The notes under the pieces are model-generated. The model did not search any database. It was not told the origin of the DNA and was given only the letters and a program-made list of their open reading frames with translations. Both the position numbers and the translations under genes were made by a program. A DNA stretch of 5,216 nucleotides. It comes from Actinomycetes bacterium (GTDB lineage Bacteria; Actinomycetota; Acidimicrobiia; Acidimicrobiales; Palsa-688). The stretch is taken from NCBI GenBank assembly GCA_021821705.1, contig JAKACE010000168.1, positions 1 to 5,216 of the forward strand. Direction: 5' to 3'. Positions 1-4,961 of this stretch are shown in pieces. Position 1 is the stretch's first letter, and each line of letters starts with the position of its first letter.

Positions 1-634
1 CGGCACCGAGCAGCCGGGCCCGTCGCAGCAGGCTCAACCACCGCGCCCTGTTCAGGTGGGCCCGGCCCAGGCCCAACGGCCGGCCCAGCAGCCCACTCAG
101 GCCCAGCAGCCCACTCAGCCCCAACAGCCCGCTCAGGCCCAAAGGCCGGCTCAGGCTCAACAACCGGCCCAGGCTCAACAGCCGGCCCAGGCTCAACAGC
201 CGGCTCAGGCCCAGTTCCCCCGTTCACCGGTTGCCGCCGCGCTTGCCGCGGTGGCGCGCTCGGTGGGCACAGCGCCAAAGCCTCAGCCCGGGCCGGTACC
301 CGCCCAGGCTCCGGCGCCGGGCCCGCCCCAGGTTGAGCGGTCGGTCCCCGTGCCCGGACAGCCGGTCACCGGGACGGTCTCTGCCGCACCTGCGCCGGCC
401 GTGGCCGCGGCCGCAGCCGCCGGGGGCCTGCCCGGCACGGCCGCATCGGCTGCACGCGCCCTCACCAGCCTGGCCGGCGCCGGAAGGGCGGCACCGGCCA
501 AGAAAGCCGAAGTGGTCGAGAACGCCGCGCCGGTTCCCGAGGAAGCGGAGACTGCGCCGGCGGCGGACCCGCGTGTAGACGACATCCTCCCCGCCAGGAG
601 CCGGGGCTTCGGTCTGCGCCTCAGGCGACGCTGA
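1..634 (+). CDS. C-terminal part of an unidentified Ala/Pro/Gln-rich repeat protein (5' end outside window)
   Basis: The frame is open from base 2 to the TGA at 632-634, giving 210 visible residues, so the true start lies to the left. The GTG at 56 is in frame but is not needed as a start. The first ~70 residues are low complexity, built on a six-residue repeat of the form P-A-Q-A-Q-Q (bases 62-217). Next comes a Pro/Ala-rich stretch with a run of alanines, then an acidic segment (residues VVENAAPVPEEAE). The protein ends with a short motif, VDDILPARSRG, and a strongly basic tail, LRLRRR. I see no membrane segment, catalytic motif or fold in the visible part, which looks like a disordered linker plus a C-terminal peptide. 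The N-terminal domain that would identify it is missing. It converges on the response regulator gene, with 27 bp between stops. The strong third-position GC bias and long open frame support real coding. Function unknown. Confidence 0.75.
   Translation, partial: GTEQPGPSQQAQPPRPVQVGPAQAQRPAQQPTQAQQPTQPQQPAQAQRPAQAQQPAQAQQPAQAQQPAQAQFPRSPVAAALAAVARSVGTAPKPQPGPVPAQAPAPGPPQVERSVPVPGQPVTGTVSAAPAPAVAAAAAAGGLPGTAASAARALTSLAGAGRAAPAKKAEVVENAAPVPEEAETAPAADPRVDDILPARSRGFGLRLRRR
62..217 (+). repeat. Tandem 18-bp repeat encoding P-A-Q-A-Q-Q units
   Basis: Seen directly: eight 18-bp units plus one 12-bp short unit (80-91), all in frame. Units begin at 62, 92, 110, 128, 146, 164, 182 and 200. Units 164-181 and 182-199 are identical (ccggcccaggctcaacag). 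Others differ at a few positions, mostly synonymous (CAG/CAA, GCC/GCT) or Ala to Thr, Gln to Arg. The unit length keeps frame, so copy number changes would lengthen or shorten the protein linker without a frameshift. Confidence 0.85.
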
Positions 635-665
635 GCCGGCGGCAGGTCGCCCCGGGGGCGCTCAG
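631..665. terminator. Inverted repeat spanning both convergent stop codons, possible bidirectional terminator
   Basis: CTGAGC (631-636) pairs with GCTCAG (660-665). The left arm contains the TGA of the repeat protein and the right arm contains the reverse-complement stop of the response regulator. Inside the loop a second small stem, GGCG (638-641) with CGCC (648-651), can form. There is no T-run on either side, so this is not a classical intrinsic terminator. A role in ending both convergent transcripts is inferred from position and structure only. Confidence 0.35.
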
Positions 666-1363
666 GCGGCTTCCATCTTGTAACCGAGCCCACGGATGGT
701 CGTGATGCGCCGTGGGTGCGCCGGGTCGTCCTCGATGCGGGCCCGCAGGCGCTTTATGTGCACGTCGAGGGTCTTGGTATCGCCTACGTAGTGCGGTCCC
801 CAGACCCGGTCGATCAGGGTCTCGCGCGTCAGCACTCGTCCGGCATTGGCCATGAGCAGTTCGAGGAGCTCGAACTCCTTCAGTGGCAGCGTCACCTCCC
901 TGCCGTTCAGGTAGACCTCGTGGCGCTCCGGGTCAAGCTTGAGGTCGCCCACCTCGACGGTCTCGGTGTCGACGACGGGCTCGTCGCCCGCCGGCGCTCT
1001 GCGCAGAACGGCCCGCATGCGGGCCACCAGCTCGCGTAGGCGGTACGGTTTGCTCACGTAGTCATCGGCCCCGACCTCCAGCCCGACGACGGTGTCTATC
1101 TCGCTCGACTTCGCTGTCACCATGATCACCGGAGTAGTGGACCCTCCGGCGCGGATGGCCCGGCAGACGTCTATGCCTGAGACCTTCGGCAGCATCAGGT
1201 CGAGCAGGACGATGTTGGGCCGCACCGACGCGAACTTCTCGAGCGCCTCGGCGCCGTCGTAGGCCACCTCCACCCGGAAGCCCTCCCGCTTGAGCCCGAC
1301 CATCAGGGCTTCGACGAAGGAAGGCTCGTCCTCCACCAGCAGGACCGTGAGCTGTTCAGCCAT
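662..1363 (-). CDS. regX3: OmpR/PhoB-family response regulator, RegX3-like
   Basis: A 233-residue DNA-binding response regulator, the normal length for the OmpR/PhoB family. The receiver domain covers about residues 5-120: acidic pair E11-D12, phosphoacceptor D55 in the IVLLDLMLP segment, switch T83 in MVTAK, and the conserved lysine K105 in SKPY. A winged-helix effector domain follows at about 134-230, with the recognition helix near TKTLDVHIKRLRARIE (196-211) and the family-typical ending RGLGYKMEAA. The ATG at 1363 is chosen because it has an AGGG Shine-Dalgarno (1370-1373) six bases upstream and begins the canonical receiver sequence; an upstream in-frame extension to 1417 would add unrelated residues. 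It overlaps the end of the kinase gene by 8 bp, so the two are co-transcribed and probably translationally coupled. By family and by its partner it resembles RegX3/PhoB, which control phosphate-starvation genes. The phosphate role is inferred, not shown. The symbol denotes resemblance. Confidence 0.93.
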   Translation of the reverse strand: MAEQLTVLLVEDEPSFVEALMVGLKREGFRVEVAYDGAEALEKFASVRPNIVLLDLMLPKVSGIDVCRAIRAGGSTTPVIMVTAKSSEIDTVVGLEVGADDYVSKPYRLRELVARMRAVLRRAPAGDEPVVDTETVEVGDLKLDPERHEVYLNGREVTLPLKEFELLELLMANAGRVLTRETLIDRVWGPHYVGDTKTLDVHIKRLRARIEDDPAHPRRITTIRGLGYKMEAA

Positions 1364-2423
1364 CGGTGGCCCTGCCCCGCCACATCGGCAGGCAGATACT
1401 GAACGTGGAACCCTCACCCTCCGTCGAGGTGACGGTCACATCGCCTCCGTGGTAGGCGGCCACATGACGGACGATAGCCAAGCCCAGCCCTGTACCTCCA
1501 GTCCAACGGGACCGGGCGCGGTCGACCCGGTAGAAGCGCTCGAAGACGCGTTCCTGATCGCGCCGGGGGATGCCGATGCCCCGGTCTCGCACCCTCACGC
1601 ACACGGTGGCGTCGGCCTCGTCGGTGCTAACGGTGACCGACCCACCGGGCTCCGAGTACTTGATGGCGTTGTCGACCAGGTTGGCTATGGCGGAGGCCAG
1701 GTCCCGACGGTTCGCCGAAACCCAGGCGGAGCTGCTCACAGGGCCGACGGCCAGCTGTATGTCCCGGGCGGAAGCCGTCTCGTGGAAGCCCTCGACCGCC
1801 TCGGCAACCACCGCAGCGAGGGGCACCGGGACCAGGGTGCCGGTGCCGCCGGACTCGATGCGCGAGAGGTCGAGCAGGTCGTCCACCAGCCGCGAGAACC
1901 TCCGCGCTTCCGAGCCCAGGCGCCCGGTCAGGCGGCTGACGACATCGGGGTCGTCCTCGCCGTCCAGGGTCTCGGCAAGCAGGCTCAGCGCGCCCAGCGG
2001 CGTCTTCAGCTCGTGGCTGAGGTTGGCGACGAAGTCACGGCGGACCGACTCGAGGCGCCTCAGCTCGGAGACGTCGTCAACGAGGGCCACGGCGCCCCTG
2101 GGCGCCGCTCTGTCACCCAGGGGGAAAGCCCGTATCTCGAGAGTGTGCCTGGTCGGGGAGTACAGGTCGAGCGTTTCACGGTGGTCCTCTCCCGAGCGGG
2201 CTCGCTGCAGGGCGGCTTCGACCGCCTTCTCGGCCAGGATGTCGCCGTCACCGCTCTGGAGGAGACTGCGCGACCGTGCGTTGCCGAGCACGGTCCTGCC
2301 CTGGGCGTCGCTGACGACGATGCCCTGGCTGGTGTGGCCGAGGGCTTCGGCGATGAGGTCGAGCGCCATCCTCGGATCCAACCCGTCGACAGCTGTTGCC
2401 TCGGCCGCCCCGCCCTCGGTCAC
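1356..2423 (-). CDS. senX3: Soluble PAS-domain sensor histidine kinase, SenX3/PhoR-like
   Basis: A 355-residue histidine kinase. A PAS-like region covers about residues 25-120 (HTSQGIVVSDAQGRTVLGNA at its start). The dimerisation and phosphoacceptor domain follows, with the H-box FVANLSHELKTPLGAL and phospho-accepting H137. The ATP-binding domain shows the N-box NLVDNAIKYS (N248, N252), the G1 box DRGIGIP (280-286), the F-box FERFYRVDR and the G2 box GGTGLGLAIV (309-318). I see no transmembrane segment, unlike mycobacterial SenX3, which has membrane-spanning segments at its N terminus. This protein therefore appears cytosolic. The GTG start at 2423 is chosen because it overlaps the phosphatase stop as GTGA; a later ATG at 2369 (residue 19) would still keep all domains. 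Its stop overlaps the regulator start by 8 bp. It should autophosphorylate and transfer phosphate to D55 of the downstream regulator. The stimulus is not evident; phosphate status is inferred from homology and the ppk neighbourhood. Confidence 0.92.
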   Translation of the reverse strand: MTEGGAAEATAVDGLDPRMALDLIAEALGHTSQGIVVSDAQGRTVLGNARSRSLLQSGDGDILAEKAVEAALQRARSGEDHRETLDLYSPTRHTLEIRAFPLGDRAAPRGAVALVDDVSELRRLESVRRDFVANLSHELKTPLGALSLLAETLDGEDDPDVVSRLTGRLGSEARRFSRLVDDLLDLSRIESGGTGTLVPVPLAAVVAEAVEGFHETASARDIQLAVGPVSSSAWVSANRRDLASAIANLVDNAIKYSEPGGSVTVSTDEADATVCVRVRDRGIGIPRRDQERVFERFYRVDRARSRWTGGTGLGLAIVRHVAAYHGGDVTVTSTEGEGSTFSICLPMWRGRATDG

Positions 2424-2896
2424 ACCCGTTCCGCCACCACGGGCGGGCGGTAGTCAGCAGACCGGAACCGGCCGTCGGCTCCTTCCAGCACCCATACCGA
2501 GCCCTTGGCCTGCTTTGGGCTGGCGCCCAGGTCGACATGGTCCTCGTCTGCCAAACTGACCAGGATCTCTACGATCACGTCCCCGTGGGTGCATACCGCC
2601 ACGTCTTGGCCGGCCAGCTCGCGGACCAGGCGTACGGCATCCGCACGTTGGCCCTCGGCCAGGGCATCGTCCAGTTCCACCTCGAGGCCGCGGCGCACCG
2701 CCAGCGGTCTGAGGGTCTGTTCGCAACGCTGGTAGGGGCTCGACAGGATCCGGGTCACAGGCACGAACTCGGCTGCAATCGACACCAGGCCATCGGCCTG
2801 CCTGAAGCCGTGACCTGTGAGCGGGCGCAAACGGTCGTCCCCCGACCATTCCTTGCGCGCCTTCGCCTGGGCGTGGCGGACCAACAGCAGTGGCAC
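2420..2896 (-). CDS. SixA-like histidine phosphatase, resembling the C-terminal domain of MutT1
   Basis: A 158-residue protein of the histidine phosphatase (RHG) superfamily. The N-terminal strand and catalytic motif LLLVRHAQAK hold the nucleophilic H8 and R7. The second phosphate-binding arginine is R57 in SSPYQRCEQT, and the second catalytic histidine is H104 in CTHGDV. Length matches the SixA class (about 160 residues). The SGDDRLRPLTGHG and KGSVWVLEGADGRF segments also recall the C-terminal domain of mycobacterial MutT1. The GTG at 2896 is chosen because the catalytic strand begins right after it and no ATG is in frame upstream; no convincing Shine-Dalgarno is present, and a -10-like hexamer suggests a leaderless start. 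Its stop overlaps the kinase GTG, so it heads a phosphatase-kinase-regulator operon. Likely activities are removal of phosphate from phospho-histidine or from a small phosphorylated metabolite. The sequence cannot decide which. Confidence 0.85.
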   Translation of the reverse strand: MPLLLVRHAQAKARKEWSGDDRLRPLTGHGFRQADGLVSIAAEFVPVTRILSSPYQRCEQTLRPLAVRRGLEVELDDALAEGQRADAVRLVRELAGQDVAVCTHGDVIVEILVSLADEDHVDLGASPKQAKGSVWVLEGADGRFRSADYRPPVVAERV

Positions 2897-2934
2897 TTCT
2901 ACAATTCTGTCAGAAACCCGCCCGGCTGCGACAG
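2897..2934 (-). promoter_or_regulatory. Candidate leaderless promoter of the phosphatase-kinase-regulator operon
   Basis: On the minus strand a CAGAAT hexamer (2904-2909) fits the TANNNT-type -10 at five of six positions for TAGAAT. It lies seven bases before the GTG start codon at 2896, the spacing expected if transcription starts at the start codon itself. It sits in an AT-richer patch (2894-2916) in an otherwise GC-rich region. A -35 element is poor: only TGTCGC-like sequence near 2928-2933, about 18 bases upstream of the -10. The assignment is an inference from spacing and the missing Shine-Dalgarno. Confidence 0.3.
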
Positions 2935-3027
2935 GGCCACAGCCGCTGGCCGAGGCCCACGCAGAGCGGCGCCCGGGGAAATTGCCGAAGGCGTGCGTCG
3001 GGTCGAGACACCGTGCCTGGTGCGGCG

Positions 3028-3064
3028 CTGCCACGTGGGAGGCGATGCCCCCTAACGTGAGGAT
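3028..3064 (+). promoter_or_regulatory. Candidate leaderless promoter of the sortase gene
   Basis: TAACGT at 3053-3058 matches the actinobacterial -10 pattern TANNNT and ends six bases before the GTG start at 3065, placing the expected transcription start at the start codon. CTGCCA (3028-3033) is a weak -35 match to TTGACA with a long 19-base spacer. The only purine-rich stretch before the GTG (GAGGA, 3059-3063) is too close to act as a normal ribosome-binding site, which also favours a leaderless transcript. An 8-bp palindrome, CCACGTGG (3031-3038), overlaps the putative -35 and could be an operator, but there is no further support for that. Confidence 0.35.
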
Positions 3065-4288
3065 GTGGACCTCGGTTCGAGCCGCGGCTGGGCGGGCGCT
3101 CGGAGGCGGGCCCTTTTCGAGCTGGGTGCCGGTCTCCTGACGCTGGGAGTGCTGGTGGTGCTCTTCGTCGCGTACGACCTCTGGGGTACCGCCATCGCCG
3201 AGAGCCACAGCCAGAGCGTCCTGGCCCGCCAGTTCCGCACGGAGGTGGCGCAGGCGACGCGAGCCGCGGGTGGGCCCCTGGCTCGGACGGGCAGGGGGCA
3301 CGGCCCGGGCTCGACGCAGAGAGCAGGTGGCGCCGGCCCGGCGGGCGCCGGTCACCCCGCAAGCGCGGCCGGCAAGGGCGCTGGCGCCGCGGCCACGAGG
3401 CGTGGTCCCACCGTGCTGGTGCCCCCCGCCGGCGGAGCCATCGACCACATCGTCATCCCGGCCATCGGCGTTGACCGCTATGTCGTCCAGGGCGTGGCGG
3501 AGGCGGACCTGCAGATGGGCCCCGGCCACTACCCGGGGACCCCACTGCCGGGCCAGCGCGGCAACGTAGGCATCGCCGGCCACCGGACCACTTTCGGGGC
3601 CCCCTTCTTCGAGCTGAACGCCCTTCGGCCGGGCGACTTCGTATACCTGACGGACACCTCCAGGACCACCTGGGTCTACCGGGTCCAAAGGCAATGGGTG
3701 GTGGCACCGACCGATATCGGCGTGCTGGCACCGACACCTGGCTCAGAGCTCACGCTCACAACCTGTAACCCCCGCTTCGAGGCGACGTCTCGGCTGGTGG
3801 TGCGGGCGGCACTGGCCAGCCGCCTGGCGCCGGGGGTGCACCTCGCATCGGGGCTGCCGGTGGCGGCCGCCGGTTCTCCTGCCGCCACCGGCCGCTCGCA
3901 GCCCCGGGCCGCTCCGGCTTCGGCACCGGTCGCCGCCGGGACCTCGGCGGCACCGGTCGGAGGCAATGGCTCATCACCGGCCCGTGCCGGCGGTGGCGCC
4001 CACGACCCGGTGGTCTCGCTCCCGGCCTCGGCTGGCGGCCCGTCGCCCGTAGTGAGGGCGGCCGGCACCCGGTCGGCAGCACCGTCGACAGCAGGGGCAT
4101 GGAGTTGGGTGGGAGCTGGTGGATGGGGCCTGTTGGCTCTGGCCGTCTGGGTAACGGCGCGCGTCGTCGGTGCCCGCCGCCGGCGCTGGGGCAAGGCAGC
4201 CGTGGTGGTCCCCGGCGCGGTGCTGGCCCTGGTCCCCGTGTGGTTCGTGTTCGAAAACCTGGTCCGGTTGCTGCCGGCGAACTTCTGA
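3065..4288 (+). CDS. Class E-type sortase with Ala/Pro-rich linker and two C-terminal membrane segments
   Basis: A 407-residue membrane-anchored cysteine transpeptidase that should attach proteins with a C-terminal sorting signal to the cell wall. A short basic N terminus (GARRRA) precedes membrane segment 1 at about residues 20-38, typical of class E sortases (LFVAYDLWGTAIAESHSQ). A Gly/Ala-rich spacer (about 65-120) leads to the catalytic domain (about 125-250). It has H173 in GIAGHRTTFG, C234 in ELTLTTCNPRF and R243 in ATSRLVV: the complete His-Cys-Arg triad. After the domain comes about 95 residues of low-complexity Ala/Pro/Gly sequence, then two hydrophobic segments at about 346-368 and 378-398, separated by ARRRRWGK. 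By the positive-inside rule this loop is cytoplasmic, giving three membrane passes. The usual class E enzyme lacks so long a tail. The GTG at 3065 is the only reasonable start, since an in-frame TAA lies at 3053-3055 and membrane segment 1 follows closely. Class assignment is by motif; the substrate is unknown and none is evident in the window. Confidence 0.9.
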   Translation: MDLGSSRGWAGARRRALFELGAGLLTLGVLVVLFVAYDLWGTAIAESHSQSVLARQFRTEVAQATRAAGGPLARTGRGHGPGSTQRAGGAGPAGAGHPASAAGKGAGAAATRRGPTVLVPPAGGAIDHIVIPAIGVDRYVVQGVAEADLQMGPGHYPGTPLPGQRGNVGIAGHRTTFGAPFFELNALRPGDFVYLTDTSRTTWVYRVQRQWVVAPTDIGVLAPTPGSELTLTTCNPRFEATSRLVVRAALASRLAPGVHLASGLPVAAAGSPAATGRSQPRAAPASAPVAAGTSAAPVGGNGSSPARAGGGAHDPVVSLPASAGGPSPVVRAAGTRSAAPSTAGAWSWVGAGGWGLLALAVWVTARVVGARRRRWGKAAVVVPGAVLALVPVWFVFENLVRLLPANF

Positions 4289-4295
4289 GCCGGGG

Positions 4296-4338
4296 GGCGC
4301 CGGCCGGCGCCTATCCCTGGGCTGCCGGCTGCCCAGGG
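4296..4338 (+). terminator. Two strong GC-rich hairpins just after the sortase stop
   Basis: Eight bases after the sortase TGA is a perfect 16-bp palindrome, GGCGCCGGCCGGCGCC (4296-4311), which folds as a 6-bp stem with a GGCC loop. Directly after it CCCTGGGC (4315-4322) pairs with GCCCAGGG (4331-4338) around an 8-base loop. Neither is followed by a T-run, so they fit the U-tract-poor hairpins seen in high-GC bacteria rather than classical intrinsic terminators. Position between convergent genes supports a termination or 3'-end stabilising role, by inference. Confidence 0.45.
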
Positions 4339-4372
4339 CGCCCTCGGACCGAGCGTGACCGGGTGCGCCGAG

Positions 4373-4443
4373 CCGGCGGCCCTGGCGGTGAGCCGCCGGT
4401 CGCCAGCTCGTGCGGGGTCTTGGGACCTTTGCCCTACTTGGGC
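4373..4443 (-). terminator. Hairpin-rich stretch downstream of the Nudix gene
   Basis: This half of the 160-bp convergent gap lies just past the Nudix stop on the minus strand. Visible stems are GCCC/GGGC (4431-4434 with 4440-4443), GGTC/GACC (4416-4419 with 4424-4427), CTGGCG/CGCCAG (4382-4387 with 4401-4406) and CCGGCGG/CCGCCGG (4373-4379 with 4393-4399). The last two compete with each other. No T-run follows on the minus strand. A terminator for the ppk-Nudix transcript is plausible but rests on position and pairing only. Confidence 0.3.
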
Positions 4444-4448
4444 TCGGC

Positions 4449-4961
4449 CTAGGGAAGTAGGCGCTGGCCGAAGTGGGCCTCGAGGGCGTCCAGCACCACT
4501 ACGTCTCGCGGGTAGGTCATCAGCTTGCGGGCCTCGTCCAGCGACGCCCAGCGCACCTCGTCCACCTCGGTGCTGCCTGCTTGTGTCGGGTGCGGATCCG
4601 TCCCCGCCTGGCCGACGGCCACCGTCATGGCCCAGTAGCGCACCACCTTTAGCCTCTTGTCGGCGTCCCGGTAGGTGGTGCTGGGGAGCGCCGGGCCGAG
4701 CCTGCACTCGAGCCCCGTCTCCTCGTGGACTTCCCTCAGGGCGGTCTCCTCGTCCGCTTCTCCTGCCGCGGCCTTGCCCTTGGGCAGGGCCCAGTCGTCA
4801 TAGGCGGGCCGGTGGACGACGACAACCTCCGTGCCAGAGGGCACCATCCGCCAGACGGCACCCCCGGCGGCCCTCACGATCTCATCGGCCTGCCCTGGTG
4901 CGACCGCCCCGGGTGCGACCGCCCCGGGTGCGACCGCCTTGTCCGTGCCTTCAGTGTTCAT
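4449..4961 (-). CDS. Nudix hydrolase, resembling the N-terminal domain of MutT1
   Basis: A 170-residue Nudix protein. The Nudix box is perfect at residues 62-84 (GX5EX7REVHEETGL, with R76, E77, E80 and E81), the Mg-binding catalytic helix that hydrolyses a nucleoside diphosphate linked to another moiety. The preceding VVVVHRPAYDDWALPKGK is typical of the MutT1 and Ap4A-hydrolase-like group, as are YWAMTV and EVDEVRWASLDEA further on. Residues 10-24 form a short AVAPG repeat before the domain. The ATG at 4961 is preferred over an upstream in-frame extension to 5096 because it overlaps the polyphosphate kinase stop as ATGA and has a GGGG purine run a few bases upstream. Mycobacterial MutT1 carries a histidine-phosphatase domain after its Nudix domain; this protein stops at FGQRLLP, directly after the Nudix fold. 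Likely substrates are 8-oxo-dGTP, diadenosine polyphosphates or related molecules; the exact one cannot be read from sequence. Confidence 0.9.
   Translation of the reverse strand: MNTEGTDKAVAPGAVAPGAVAPGQADEIVRAAGGAVWRMVPSGTEVVVVHRPAYDDWALPKGKAAAGEADEETALREVHEETGLECRLGPALPSTTYRDADKRLKVVRYWAMTVAVGQAGTDPHPTQAGSTEVDEVRWASLDEARKLMTYPRDVVVLDALEAHFGQRLLP
4893..4937 (-). repeat. Three tandem 15-bp units in the Nudix gene
   Basis: Plus-strand units 4893-4907, 4908-4922 and 4923-4937 read cccgggtgcgaccgc, with a single difference (t for g) in the first. They encode three copies of the five residues A-V-A-P-G near the N terminus (residues 9-23 or so), ahead of the catalytic domain. The 15-bp length keeps frame. 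This looks like a recent local duplication in a flexible leader. Confidence 0.85.

Noticed and set aside
62..217. Direct repeats as a possible CRISPR array
   Set aside because: Units are contiguous without spacers, in frame, and encode a regular peptide repeat.
590..634. LPARS near the end of the repeat protein as a possible sortase sorting signal
   Set aside because: It does not match LPXTG or LAXTG, and no hydrophobic segment follows before the basic tail.
601..634. C-terminal peptide of FtsZ
   Set aside because: The DDILP and basic tail only loosely resemble the FtsZ tail, and no FtsZ domain sequence is in the window, so the name is not supported.
1290..2559. Long plus-strand open frames (387 and 329 codons) opposite the histidine kinase
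   Set aside because: They lie antisense to a kinase with every diagnostic motif, and their translations show no domain. Long antisense frames are expected at this GC content.
2907..2912. CTGTCA, a half-site like the enterobacterial Pho box
   Set aside because: Only one half-site is present with no properly spaced second copy, and actinobacterial regulators of this family use different sites.
2897..3694. Upstream extension of the histidine phosphatase frame to 424 codons
   Set aside because: The extra residues have no recognisable domain, run antisense to the sortase catalytic region, and precede the normal N-terminal strand of the phosphatase fold.
3676..4707. 343-codon minus-strand open frame over the sortase tail and the Nudix gene end
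   Set aside because: It overlaps two well-supported genes, its translation is Arg/Pro/Ala-rich without motifs, and it crosses the hairpin-rich intergenic gap.
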